Assembly (NCBI GenBank): GCA_023376005.1
Contig: CM042142.1
Location: 51,587,111-51,651,110 of the forward strand
DNA: 64,000 bases
From: Doryteuthis pealeii
Lineage: Eukaryota > Mollusca > Cephalopoda > Myopsida > Loliginidae
Direction: 5' to 3'
Shown here: one piece after another, positions 53,571 to 63,393 of the stretch
How the letters are laid out: every line of letters starts with the position of its first letter
How positions within the stretch are numbered: the stretch's first letter is position 1
Made by a program: the position numbers and the translations under genes
Notes under the pieces: model-generated
The model's input: the letters and a program-made list of their open reading frames with translations, nothing else
Database searches by the model: none
Told to the model about the DNA's origin: nothing

Positions 53571-53741
53571 ACTGCTTCAACCGTATGAGCGGTGTTCAGT
53601 AAATTCTTATTCCTTAAAAGAATAGACCATTAAGTGATAGATAGGTTTGAACAATGCTTTATAGTGAGTTACTATATCATTAAGATTTTTTTTATTTTCC
53701 AACGTAAGTTGGAAAATTACAGAACACCCCGTTGTACACTG

Positions 53742-53771
53742 GTTAGGGTTAGGGTTTAGGGTTTAGGGTTA
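53742..53771 (+). repeat. Interstitial telomere-like repeat
   Basis: GGTTAGGGTTAGGGTTTAGG followed by GTTTAGGGTTAA: about five TTAGGG-type hexamers, some with an extra T, as in the MITE at 16447. A small inverted repeat TTTTCCAACG/TAAGTTGGAAAA precedes it. Confidence 0.8.
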
Positions 53772-54004
53772 ATGATAATTCATTCAAGCAGATATGCTAA
53801 ATTCATATATTTATGAATTCTTGTGGCGAGAGAACAAAGAAAGTAACACTTTCAATGAAATTCTTAAGGATACAGTTGAGTCACAATAAATCATTTTTCA
53901 AACCCATCCAATAGTTGGATTTATACCTTTCCCAAGTATGTTAGCTCTGTGAAATATAAAGATAAACATAGCAGTCCACAATGTGTACAGAATGATAATA
54001 ATAA

Positions 54005-54135
54005 CTAGAAAGACCTGTGAATATATCACAGTATGATAATTTAATTATCAAAGTGTCTCATGTTTACTTGGGAGCTATAGCTCAATAGTTGAATATGTAA
54101 AAAGTATAATAATCTTGATTTAACTATCTCTCACC
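54005..54135 (-). mobile_element. Helitron H2 3-prime end
   Basis: Minus-strand CTGTGATATATTCACAG hairpin then GTCTTTCTAG followed by T. The body runs to CTTGATTTAACTATCTCTCA (plus text) and is cut by the LINE remnant. Confidence 0.65.
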
Positions 54136-54139
54136 CTTT

Positions 54140-54335
54140 CAATTGTAATGGGTGCCCCCTTGAAGTGATCACGAAGGGTCTGGATGAATTGAAAATCAAA
54201 GGTAGAATCGGGACCATCCAAACTACAGCATTGTTAAAATCGGCTTGAATACTCAGAAGAGTCTTGGAGATTTGCTGTCACTCAGCATCCAGTGAACCAC
54301 CGGCTAAGGCAGGTGAGAAAACCCCGAATGGAGTC
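54140..54335 (+). pseudogene. LINE C-terminal remnant, first of two
   Basis: Encodes VITKGLDELKIKGRIGTIQT and TALLKSA, then ILRRVLEICCHSASSE after a stop. This corresponds to the end of the same polyprotein whose preceding part follows at 54335, so two truncated copies lie head to tail. Confidence 0.65.
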
Positions 54336-54770
54336 AAATACTTTGAAATAAAAACGGATCACCTTATTCCAGCAAGAAGACCAGACCTAGTGTTAATAAA
54401 CAAAAAAGAAAGACCTTGTCAACTGGTGGTTTTTGCAGTTCCAGCAGATCACAGGGTGAAGCTAAAAGAAAAATGAAGAAATGGACAAATATCTGGACCT
54501 TGCCAGAGAACTGAAAAAGTTATGGAATATGAAAGTGAAAGTGATACCAATTGTAGTTGGTGCACTTGGAACGGTCCCAAAAGGAAAGGGGTTTGGAAAG
54601 TTTGGAAATCAGAGGAAGGATTGAAACCATTCAGAACACTGCACTGCTGCAATCTGCCAGAATACTCAGAAGAGTCCTGGAGACCTGAGGAGACTTGCTG
54701 TCACTCAGACTCCAGTGAAAGACCATCAGCTAACGCTGATGTGAAAACTCAAAAGAAGTTTTCTCCTTTC
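54335..54770 (+). pseudogene. LINE C-terminal remnant, second copy
   Basis: YFEIKTDHLIPARRPDLVLI, NKKERPCQLVVFAVPADHRV, then DKYLDLARELKKLWNMKVKV and IPIVVGALGTVPKG after one frameshift, then frames resembling LRRVLETWGDLLSL. This is the well-known tail of a widespread invertebrate LINE polyprotein (PADHRVKLKE, LARELKKLWNMKV). The enzymatic domains are absent. Confidence 0.8.
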
Positions 54771-54915
54771 TCCCCAGCTATGGTCAAATAGTAGGGCAAA
54801 CTAAGTTCTTTAGCCATAATTAGACAACCTGTCAAGAAGAAAAAAACTCTGCATTCAAATCCCTTAAAAATGACTTTGTGTCACATCCTGTCTGTGACGG
54901 AGGGGGGTAAATATA
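54765..54915 (+). mobile_element. SINE-B, 3-prime half
   Basis: CTCCCCAGCTATGGTCAAAT to CATCCTGTCTGTGACGGAGG and GGGGTAAATATATAC. The TA-type tail again follows the conserved end. Confidence 0.7.
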
Positions 54916-54929
54916 TACTGGGAAACACT

Positions 54930-55078
54930 GTCCTTAGTTATCGTTATAGAAAATGGAATCTGCGACCTGATTTTAAATCCCGGACGAGGTTGTTTGCGTT
55001 TCATTTCTTGCTAATGCCCCTGTGAAAGGCATGAATCCATCTGTCTCTCTTCTCAGCTATGGGTTCTTTATCCTTGGT
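54930..55078 (+). mobile_element. SINE-B, 5-prime half
   Basis: GTTATCGTTATAGAAAATGG, TTAAATCCCGGACGAGG and CTCTTCTCAGCTATGGG. The 3-prime half is replaced by a TA microsatellite (55082-55140). Confidence 0.6.
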
Positions 55079-55137
55079 AATATTATATATATATTATATA
55101 TATTAATATATATATATATATATATATATTATTATAT

Positions 55138-55340
55138 TAGTTTGGAGGTTGGTTTTGAAGGCTATTCAAAATGCAAATGTAAAGGAAAATAAGGTAACAA
55201 TGTGTTGTTTGTTAACCTGGCGATTTATTCTTAATATTTCGAGATAAAATCTCTTCAGAAGAAGAACACTGAACTGGAGTAGTTGTCGTCTTGTTATGCA
55301 TTTTTTAGATAAGAAAGGCAACCTCCAAACCAATATATAC
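55138..55340. repeat. Inverted-repeat element with degenerate hammerhead-like core
   Basis: TTTGGAGGTTGGTTTTG at the left and CAACCTCCAAACCAA at the right form an inverted pair. Minus 55237-55258 reads CTGAAGA, GAT-TTT-ATC, TC, GAAAT, a short form of the hammerhead-like core without credible stem III. To its right, TCTGTCAGCAAAACTTTTAA at about 55386 repeats text found again at 55901. Confidence 0.5.
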
Positions 55341-55860
55341 ACAATGCTTCAAGCAAATTATTAAAGCCCTTATATATATTTTCTTTTCTGTCAGCAAAAC
55401 TTTTAACATCTTGTTTTTCTACAAAACTTTCTACACATATTGTCGGATTCATATCCATTTTACCTTTCATACTGTCCACAGAAAAAAACAAAATTGGAAT
55501 TATTTTAAATTATATCACCGGTGGATCAAATTTCGAATGTAATAAGGATCCGACACTGCGATTTGTCATCATTGCAGATTCCTGTTGTTGGACTTGTTAT
55601 ATTTTTTAATTTTCATTTGTAACCGGAACATTTCCTTAACTTTTTGATATTCATATACACTTTTACTGCAAAAATCTTTTGAGCTTTTTCTAATGGTAAA
55701 AATGCCATTAATTTTTAGAAATTAATTATNATTTATTTATTTATTTTTAACATAAATACGCATTTTTACAAAAAATATTTTGAAAATTCCGGTACTGACC
55801 GAGAGCGTTCTGTGCCTCGTGATCAATGATATATTTATTTGGTCTTTTCCGTTTACAATG

Positions 55861-55911
55861 TTGCTTTGATTAAGACATCTTCATGATGTCGAAACAGATT
55901 TCTGTCAGCAA
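55861..55911 (+). ncRNA. Hammerhead fold with mutated core
   Basis: Stem I TTGCT/AGCAA; core TTGATTA where CTGANGA is expected; one extra A; stem II GACATC-TTCAT-GATGTC; GAAA; stem III ACAG-ATTT-CTGT; cleavage triplet GTC. All three stems pair perfectly, but two core bases (positions 3 and 8) differ from consensus, so it is probably inactive. Sequence just after the predicted cleavage point (AGCAAAACTTTTAACATCTTG) also starts the repeat copy at about 55391. Confidence 0.55.
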
Positions 55912-55954
55912 AACTTTTAACATCTTGTTGTTTTTTCTACAAAACTTTCTACAT

Positions 55955-55979
55955 ATATATATATAAATATATATATATA

Positions 55980-56018
<39 letters not shown>

Positions 56019-56060
56019 ATATATATATATATATATATAATATATATATATATATAATTA
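55955..56060. repeat. TA/TG/TA microsatellite
   Basis: TA, then about 35 bp of TG, then TA again, between two hammerhead-like sequences. Confidence 0.9.
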
Positions 56061-56110
56061 GGTGAACAAAAAGTGATCAGACAAAAAAGAAATTTTCTTT
56101 CATATTATTG

Positions 56111-56155
56111 TTCTCAACTATTAATAGTTTCCACCTTAGGTCATCGTCAGGAGAA
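56111..56155 (-). ncRNA. Hammerhead ribozyme candidate
   Basis: Minus strand: stem I TTCTC/GAGAA (5 bp), core CTGACGA, stem II ACC-TAA-GGT, GAAA, stem III ACTA-TTAA-TAGT, and T at position 17, giving a GTT site. The core is intact. The base of stem II is imperfect: TG on one side against G on the other, where a G-C pair is normal. Confidence 0.55.
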
Positions 56156-56274
56156 AATTTCTTGTAAAAGAAATTGTTTTTAGAAATGTTTAAAAAGCTT
56201 TCTAAGTGTTTGGTAAGCCACAAAAATTCGGACAAAGAAACGTTCTAGGAGTGGTGAGTCTGTTCAGTGAAAAC

Positions 56275-56309
<35 letters not shown>

Positions 56310-56310
56310 T
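56275..56310. repeat. TA microsatellite
   Basis: Pure TA run just upstream (plus) of the hammerhead at 56339. Confidence 0.85.
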
Positions 56311-56338
56311 TAAGGTAGTGGACATAGAGTTAACGGTG

Positions 56339-56382
56339 CCTAGTTACAGACAGTTTCTCGCCTATCCGATCTTCAGACCAAG
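56339..56382 (-). ncRNA. Hammerhead ribozyme candidate
   Basis: Minus strand: stem I CTTGGT/ACTAGG (6 bp with two G-T pairs), core CTGAAGA, stem II TCG-GATAGG-CGA, GAAA, a 2-bp stem III AC..GT with loop TGTCT, and A at position 17. Core bases are all consensus. A second arm on plus (ACTTGGTCTGAAGATTGC, 56404-56421) begins an inverted copy that is cut off by TA repeats. The unit is thus palindromic, like the other loci. Confidence 0.65.
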
Positions 56383-56429
56383 TGGGGGAAATGGGTCATT
56401 TTACTACTTGGTCTGAAGATTGCATTGTC

Positions 56430-56490
56430 GATATAATATATATATATATATATATAATATATATATATATTATATATATATATATATACC
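56430..56490. repeat. TA microsatellite
   Basis: Interrupted TA array terminating the second arm of the palindrome at 56339; another pure TA array is at 56709-56758. Confidence 0.85.
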
Positions 56491-56705
56491 CTGATATCTA
56501 ATAAAGATGAGTTAGTAAGCAAAGCTATTAGTTGGTATATCTGACTCATTGGGATTAATATTATTATAAATACAAGGTGTGTCATACAAGTATCGAGATT
56601 GAAGCTGTATTTACCAACATAGAAATGAACAATGAATAGAACGTTAATTTTTTCAGAATACAAGGTGTGTCAAAAATTACAAAGAATCTCGATTTTTTAC
56701 ACACC

Positions 56706-56761
<56 letters not shown>

Positions 56762-56944
56762 ACTTTGATTTCTAATAGAGAACATTATCACAGGCTCTAA
56801 ATCGGAGAAATCTGTTTTACAAACAATACACCCACATTGCTATTAGTATAGAAAAATCGGAGCATTTTCTTATGTCTTTGATTGATGTATGGGAATAAGT
56901 GTTATATATTGTCATTTCAGTCTCGGAAGACTATAATATAGTAT

Positions 56945-57210
56945 CTGTGCCCTTGAAGTTACAGTGCCTCCTGTGACTTTGAAGTCCAATGTTTGAAAAA
57001 CATTCACAGGTGTCGCATTTGAAGGCTGTCCCTGAAGATGTTGATGTGCCGGTGCTTTGTTTGCAGCTGCTTTCTTCTAGACCTCTTAGCTTCATGGTGT
57101 TGCGCCAGGGCGACTTCAGACATGAACAGTCCTCTACGGAGGCCTACCGCCAACGAAGCGGTCCTGAGCTAAATTTTCCCAGCTGGAAGGGGCAATGCCA
57201 AAGCATCTGA
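56945..57210 (+). other. Unclassified non-A/T-rich segment
   Basis: Markedly higher GC than its surroundings, with an open 73-residue frame (FEKHSQVSHLKAVPEDVDV, SSRPLSFMVLRQGDFRHEQ). No splice sites fit both ends. Its composition and isolation suggest an old transposon or retrocopy fragment. I could not assign it. Confidence 0.3.
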
Positions 57211-57499
57211 ATATGTGTTAAGTACTAAGAGAAAAAAAAGTTACATCTAACATCACACATATTGGAATGTATACGTTAAGAAAACATCTAACAACATTTC
57301 AACAGTGTCCAATAATCGGTCATCTATCGAAGATACTTTGTTTGTTAGCCGGAGATATTGGGGACATGGAATATTAAAAGAGACAATTTCCAAAATTTTG
57401 TAGCACTCAAAACAATCAAGTGCGATCAGTGACGAATTCTTGGATGTTAGTAAATCTTATAATTTACCAAGAGTATTTTACAAAGACTCTGTCCCCTGC

Positions 57500-57935
57500 A
57501 AAGCGGTAAGACACCCACAGAAAATGAGGTCACTTTGGTGTGACACTAAACTGCATCTGATGGTGAGGCTCCAGTTCTGGAGAACTGGGGAGTGGGAGTA
57601 TCCCTTTATTGACATTACTACCAGATCTACCAGTGTAATTGTTAGGTTCCCATCCATGGCTATTAGATAGGAATACTTGATATGGGAGTAAATATGGAAA
57701 TAAATCCGACAATATTAAGAAATTTGAAAAACAAAGTGTTCCAAAATTCATCTTATTTTTGGAACACTTCGTTTTTAAAATTGCTTAATACTTGATATAT
57801 AATCATGTGCTAAAAACTTAAGAAACTACACAAAAAATAAATATAAACACAAAATATATGCAATTTCTCTAACATCTAGGTATAAATAAACCACAGATTA
57901 GTTGGCATGCCATTAAAATCAATCAATCAGATGCA
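57500..57935 (+). mobile_element. Family R, diverged 3-prime part
   Basis: GTGTGACACTAAACTGCATC, CCAGTTCTGGAGAACTGGGG and AATTGTTAGGTTCCCATCCA, then GGCATGCCATTAAAATC with an AATCAATCAATCAG tail. A hairpin GTGTTCCAAAA/TTTTTGGAACAC lies at 57738-57770. Confidence 0.6.
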
Positions 57936-58094
57936 TTTTTCTTATCTGATATCAGATATTATATAGTATGGTCACGTGAATATTAGGAGGAGAGTCCGTC
58001 GTCTAAGTACTTCAAGTGAGTTCTGCACAGAGTAATATGAGTGTTCTTAAATAGTGGCTAGAACCATCGCCACTGTTGAGGTACGGGGGAGATG

Positions 58095-58658
58095 GGTCAT
58101 TCCATTATATCAGCACTCTACACAATGAAAACTTATAATTGCTATATTAATACTCGTGTTACTTAATTGTACGACCGTTATTATCTTAACCCTTCCGTTA
58201 CAAATCAGACCGTCCAAATCGTCTAAGATGAAATGCAAAAATATAAATCCTGATTATCTGGTGTTTATTCGCCGAATCCTTATTTCTTATGAGTGTCGTC
58301 ACCTCACCCAAATAAGGAACCATTCCCTTTTTAATCAGAAAGAACGAAAGAAAGAAAGAGAAGAAAAGGATATATTACACAGAAAAATATAATAAGAAAG
58401 AAAGAAAGAAAGAAAGAGAGTATGGGAAAGATAGAGAGAGAGGGGTGAGTGCGCGGGAGCGATAACGCTAATTTGATTTAATCGAACATAAGGTAAAGAA
58501 GAAAAAAGGAAAGAAAGAAAAAAGAGTGAGAGAAAGAGAGTTAAATCAAGATTATTATACTTTTTACATATTGAACTATTTCGCAATAGCTCTTAAGTAT
58601 ACATATCAAACGTTGTAATGATTAAATCATACTGTGATATATTCACTGGTCTTGCTAG
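58095..58658 (+). mobile_element. Helitron family H2, longest copy
   Basis: Ends ACTGTGATATATTCACTGGT, CTTGCTAG followed by T, a slightly mutated terminal hairpin and CTAG. The body matches 47440-47900 closely. The 5-prime TC terminus was not located with certainty. No Rep/helicase coding. Confidence 0.6.
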
Positions 58659-58659
58659 T

Positions 58660-59155
58660 TGTCCATTAATCAGATCCACATTCTACACTACGAAAACTTA
58701 GGATTGCTATAATTCTGCTCATTAATTAAGATACGATACTTAAAAAAGATAACATTATCAAAAGGCTAATGAATTGATCAAGGCTAATGAATGAATCGGT
58801 GAAACGAGTAAGGGACTTGACTCTTCAAACGTATTACCTCCCTTTGATAACAAAAAATAAATAGATTCGTACATTGTTTAATTTATAGAATGTTCGGTTT
58901 TTTTTTTCCTTTTCTTTTCTACATGTTCAGAATTAATGAGACATACTTAACCCCCCAGCTAGAACGGTCAGATTGAAAGAATATTATCCAAGAAAAGAAT
59001 CTGCTTTATGGATGCGTTACTAAAAAAAAATCAATTCGAAAAAAAAAAATCCTGATAAAACCAGAACCATCAGAAGATTCAAAACTCGCCTGAAAATTCA
59101 CATCTAAAAAAAAATGAAATCAGCGAAACGAGTTTGAACACGGGCTGAGGTCAGT
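58660..59155. other. No recognisable feature
   Basis: A/T-rich with poly-A and poly-T runs and no family match. Confidence 0.45.
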
Positions 59156-59312
59156 TAGTTGGTTGGTTGGTTGGTTGGATTTTATGGCATGTCATAACCT
59201 GTTGGGTTATTTAATGTCGAAGACGTTTTGTTTTATTCACTCTTAATGGGCACTCACATTTTTAACTCAATTTTTAAACACCTTTTTTAATTTAACCCAT
59301 AGATAGGACCCT

Positions 59313-59518
59313 AAGTAAAGTAAAGTCGTCGGGGTGGCCTAAAGTCGGTATCAGCCAATCAGCGAGGGAGTTTATTCACTTTTCACTAGCGCTAGACCAA
59401 GGAGATTGTTTTTGCGTCTGAGGTGCAGCGCCACATCTACCATCAGCTCCTTACTTTACCACACAGATCCTTGCAGTTTCTAGCCGAACGCTCTGCCGAT
59501 TGAGCTAACCCTGCCCTC
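59313..59518 (-). mobile_element. SINE-A nested in R
   Basis: GTAAAGTCGTCGGGGTGGCC to CTGCCGATTGAGCTAACCC (A box, reverse). A small internal deletion joins ACAGATCCTTG to CAGTTTCTAGCC. Confidence 0.8.
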
Positions 59519-59735
59519 ATAATATAATATAACTAATGATAATAAACAAAAACTTCTTGCATAACACACTTCGCGACTTATTCAACAAACAGGCACTATC
59601 TACTCGGTTTAAAGTGGACATGGGATTAATGGCAATGCAGGGGTACTCGACATTATCCAGAGCTCAGAATTGGATCTTCACCATCAGATAGAGTTTAACA
59701 TCATACCTAGGACATTAAAACCCGCAGCCATCTAA

Positions 59736-60177
59736 TGTTACATAATCTATGCATAGATTATTGTCAACCCCCTGTATTTCTGAAGGGATGGCCCCTTTTC
59801 ATATCACGGGTGGGACTTTCCATTGAATATTACAGAAAGCCCGCGAAATACGTGAAGCCACGTGGGACCTGGTTGGCTCTTAGTTTCAGCTTGGACGTCA
59901 GGCAGATAAGGCCTATTTGCCTTAGCTGGTCCTCACCTGCACACGCACGCTATGTTAGTTAGGGGAATATGTTTAGTTAAGTAAATAAAGGTTTAAATAA
60001 ATAATATGGTTTTGTGGTTGATGAATGTCTTGGCAACAAGACTGATATAGAAGAAGAAATGAATCAAGGACGACCAACCAGCAAGAACAGAGACGTTAGT
60101 CCAGACGCTAGAAGAAGAACGTAAATATGCCAAAGATGAGCAGAAGAATAATAGAAGTAAAGAAAGGGTATACAACA
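59736..60177 (+). mobile_element. Solo LTR, 442 bp, with CTAA duplication
   Basis: Begins TGTTACATAATC and ends TATACAACA, the inverted TG...CA-type LTR termini. It is flanked by CTAA on both sides (59732-59735 and 60178-60181), a 4-bp duplication. Excision in silico restores the R sequence GCAGCCATCTAACACGTATA. AGTAAATAAAGG is a possible poly(A) signal. It is likely a Ty3/gypsy- or BEL-type solo LTR; the class cannot be fixed without internal sequence. Confidence 0.8.
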
Positions 60178-60349
60178 CTAACACGTATATGATCAAAAGG
60201 GTGGGGACTTTTCATAAAGATAATAGGGTTGAGACAATCATATAGGTGCTAGGGCTAGACGTAAACCGCCGATTGATCGGAATGAGGCTCTCCGACCGAC
60301 CGACCGTCTAGTCTAAGTAATAACCAAAGTGAAGTGTTGCATGTCATCG

Positions 60350-60830
60350 ACTGAGATCGGTATTGTTCACTTAATGCTTATGAATTGTAATATGGTACCA
60401 AAAGGATGTCTGACGAAAGAAAAAAGCAACTAGATCTCATGGGACTTGTTGATTCAACCTCGCAATTGGTGATTACTTTGTTCACGTTGTATCTTTGCTT
60501 AGTAAACCTTTTTCCCCTATCCTTGATACTCGTTGTGTTTCTTATTATTTTTCTATTAACTCTGATACTCGAGTTACAATATAAATAAAGTCAGTATAGC
60601 GATAACTATCACAACAATCAACAAGGCGAATGTTGAGCAAATAAACTAAAAAGGTTATATATTTATAGCGGAGAAGGTTTGTGCAGAAATAAACAGTTTT
60701 TGAATGAACTGATTAGAGAAGAATTCTGCGTTAGCCTACCACATATTTCTCGAACACAACTCAGGTGTGAATTTAGTCTTTCATCTTCAAGATCGGTTGT
60801 CCTATGAACGATAGTGAGCCCAATGTGGCC
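60350..60830. other. No recognisable feature
   Basis: A hydrophobic 60-codon plus frame (60406-60588, SQLVITLFTLYLCLVNLFPL) resembles a membrane helix pair but lacks splice or promoter evidence, and I do not claim it as a gene. Confidence 0.35.
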
Positions 60831-61370
60831 CCTACTGTTTTACCACACTCGTCAGAGCCTCAAAATTGGAACTTCAACATTAGATGCAGTTTAACGCCAT
60901 ACTCATGACACCGTCTTTTAGCACATATATATATTACCAAACCCCTCCGCACGAGCAGGATGTGACACAAGGTCAATTTCTTAGGCGGAGTTAACAGGTT
61001 TAAATTCAGAGTTTTCCTTCTCCTAGACTGGTTACCTAGCCACGGTTAAAGAGTCCAATCTGCCCTACTATTTACCCATAGCTGGAGGGAGAGTAGGATT
61101 CACACCTTTCCCAAGGGTATTAGCACAAAGTGAAATGCAATTACCACATCCAGGATTTGAACTCGGGGCGACGAGTCCATTTCCCATGACTTTAACCATT
61201 ACACCACGCGCTTAACCACTTTAACCATTACACCACGCGCTTTTAGCACATATATGATAAAAAGGGGGGGCTTGCCATAAGGGCAAAAAGGGCTTGACGT
61301 GACCAGCCAATTGATCTGAGGAGGCATCTTCAACCACCCGTCTAGCCTACGCTAGGGTCAAATGATTTGA
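60830..61370 (-). mobile_element. Family R host with nested SINE-B
   Basis: GTGGCCCCTACTGTTTTACC to TTTTAGCACATATAT, then after the SINE from GATAAAAAGGGGGGGCTTGC to CGTCTAGCCTACGCTAGGG. Confidence 0.75.
60931..61240 (-). mobile_element. SINE-B, complete reference copy with TSD
   Basis: 310 bp, bounded by the perfect 15-bp direct repeat TTTTAGCACATATAT (60916-60930 and 61241-61255). On minus it starts AAGCGCGTGGTGTAATGGTT, with the B box GAGTTCAAATCC. The body TTAGCACAAAGTG (plus text reversed) follows, ending CTGCTCGTGCGGAGGGGTTT and a short TA tail. The first 26 bases are tandemly repeated (CCATTACACCACGCGCTTAA and again), perhaps a 5-prime template jump. Best evidence that SINE-B is a retroposed tRNA-derived SINE. 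Confidence 0.9.
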
Positions 61371-61429
61371 TTTGAATTCCTCCGCTACATTAGAATGCTT
61401 ATAAAATCTGAGATACAGGTATTTGTTGG

Positions 61430-62280
61430 TTTAATTTGTTTATCGGTATATCAACCCTGTTGTTTATTTTTTGTATGTATGATTTCTAAGGAAATAGTTT
61501 GTAGTTAAATATTTTTTTAAACAAATTGTTAGACTACGAGATAACAGTTAATAAACAATTTTGTTTTACAGGCGTATTTTTCTAGAACATTTTTTCATCT
61601 ATTAACCCATAGATGGGTTTTGATAACCATGAGAAGTAAAATCGAACAGACGGTTCGGATTTTCTTAATAATTAATTTGTTGTTATCTCAGCACGAGATG
61701 AAAATTTTTAAAAAATGTTTGTTTTTTGTAGGAATAGATTAAAGTCATTTGCAGCTTAAATATTCAGACTTATAATCTTTTTTAATACTCAATTAGCATA
61801 AAAGAGAGATGGGACCCTAACAGGCACTATCACTCCGGGTCAGGGTGGACCTTGGAGTAATGGCGATGAAGGGGTACACCACAATCCCAAGAGCTTCAAA
61901 ATTGAACTTCACTATTAGATGCGGTTTAATGTCATACCCAGTACACTAAGGCCATTAGCCACCACCTTATAGCAGATATATGATAAAAATCTTGGTAAAT
62001 TGCCATAAGAGCAATAGAGTTGGGACACTCCTGTAGGTGGTAGGACTTTACATTACCAGCCAATTGATTGTAGGGTCCTCTCCAACCGCCTGTCTAGCCC
62101 AAGTCAATGGAGTGTTGCATGTTATGGACTGCTAAGCTACCAGGATTCTGTCCTTAAGAATCATGGGTCACCACTCACGGCCAACAGGTGGACCCACTTT
62201 TTTTTTTTGGGGGGGGGAGCCTTACACCTCTGCAGGGGTAAAGTCTGCGTATTCTACTGCTCCAGCCGATAAGGCTGGGA
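61430..62280 (-). mobile_element. Family R host with nested 189-bp element
   Basis: The R 3-prime portion (TTTGTTTATCGGTATATCAA to CCCATAGATGGG) is separated by 61618-61806 from the rest, GATGGGACCCTAACAGGCAC to GCTCCAGCCGATAAGGC. Confidence 0.7.
61618..61806 (+). mobile_element. 189-bp insertion with AGATGGG duplication
   Basis: Flanked by AGATGGG at 61611-61617 and 61807-61813. It starts TTTTGATAACCATGAGAAG and ends AATTAGCATAAAAGAG. A second copy lies inverted at 63008-63195. No boxes, terminal repeats or coding were recognised. Confidence 0.6.
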
Positions 62281-62324
62281 ATCTGTTTGCATTCATTTAA
62301 CAAATAATGATGAAATTTGATTTT

Positions 62325-62765
62325 TTTTGTTTTGTTTTACGGCATATCAACCTCAGTGGGTCATTTAATGCCGTTAAAGTTTTGAAATAAATCAATTTTT
62401 AATGGATAATACAATTTTTTTATAAATACATTTTTTTATTTAACCCATAGATGGGACCCTAACCGGTACTACCACTCCGGTCAGAGTGGACCAGGGAGCA
62501 ATGGTGATGAAGGGGTGCTCCACATTCCTCAAACCTCCAAAACTGGAACCTCACCATCAGATAGAGTTTAACATCATTCCCAGGACATGTAGACCCGCTG
62601 CCACCGCCTTCTAGCATCCATATGATAAAAAGGGGTTGGGGCTTGCCATAAGGGCAATAGGGTTGGGAAAATCATATAGGTGCTAGGGCTTGACGTGACC
62701 AGCCGATTGATCGGAGGGGGCCTCTCCGACCGCCCGTTTAGCCCAAGATAGGGCCAAAATATGAA
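62325..62765 (-). mobile_element. Family R, 5-prime part replaced by SINE-A
   Basis: Plus text TTTGTTTTACGGCATATCAA to GCCCAAGATAGGGCCAAAAT. It is very close to the copies at 24370 and 39309. Confidence 0.75.
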
Positions 62766-62789
62766 ATTTGAGATATCTATGTTAACTGC

Positions 62790-63004
62790 CGCCGGTTAAG
62801 CTCAGTCGGTAGTGCACCCGCCTAATGAATCGCAAGGTTCGGTGTTCGATACCAATCTCCGTCAACTCAGCGCATGAGTAGCACAGATTGATTGGGCAAT
62901 CTGGTCTGCGGTAAAGTGGAGAGCTGACGATAGTGTAGCCCTTCACCTCAGTAAAAACAATCTCGCTTGCTTTTCGGCTGATATTGGCAATAGGCCATTC
63001 TGCC
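62790..63004 (+). mobile_element. SINE-A
   Basis: A box TTAAGCTCAGTCGGTAGTGC, B box GTTCGATACCAATC, body to TGGCAATAGGCCATTCTGCC. The minus-strand open frame over it is not a gene. Confidence 0.8.
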
Positions 63005-63007
63005 AAG

Positions 63008-63195
63008 TTTCTTTTATGGCTAATTGAGTATTAAAAAAGATTATAAGTCTGAATATTTTAGCTGCAAATGACTTTAATCTATTCCTACAAAAAACAAACA
63101 TTTTTTTTTCTAATTTTCGTCTCGTGCTGAGATAACAACAAATTAATTATTAAGAAAATCCGAACCGTCTGTTCGATTTTACTTCTCATGGTTTA
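63008..63195 (-). mobile_element. Inverted copy of the 189-bp element
   Basis: TTATGGCTAATTGAGTATTA to TTACTTCTCATGG is the reverse complement of 61618-61806 with few differences. The two copies enclose R and SINE-A insertions. Confidence 0.65.
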
Positions 63196-63325
63196 ATGTA
63201 TAAATATTTCGAAATGTATGAAAATACGTCCCACTCGAAAAAGAAATGCTCTAGGCTAGACTATGATTACAAAAGTAATTTGGTCTTGGGAGACAATGTA
63301 TGAAACTGAAATTACTGTAAAATTG

Positions 63326-63328
<3 letters not shown>

Positions 63329-63383
<55 letters not shown>
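63329..63383. repeat. GA microsatellite
   Basis: Pure GA array of about 54 bp directly downstream (minus-strand sense) of the exon donor at 63393. Confidence 0.9.
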
Positions 63384-63385
<2 letters not shown>

Positions 63386-63393
63386 TCACTTAC

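Larger units (their letters stand above)
59157..60350 (-). mobile_element. Family R host with nested SINE-A and LTR
   Basis: R text starts GGTTGGTTGGTTGGATTTTA and is interrupted at CCATAGATAGGACCCTAA by SINE-A. It resumes at GGCACTATCTACTCGG and is interrupted again after GCAGCCATCTAA by the LTR. It finishes with ACGTATATGATCAAAAGG to TGCATGTCATCGACTG. Confidence 0.75.

Noticed and set aside
60406..60588. Small hydrophobic membrane protein
   Set aside because: One short frame with no splice, promoter or homology support in A/T-rich intergenic DNA.
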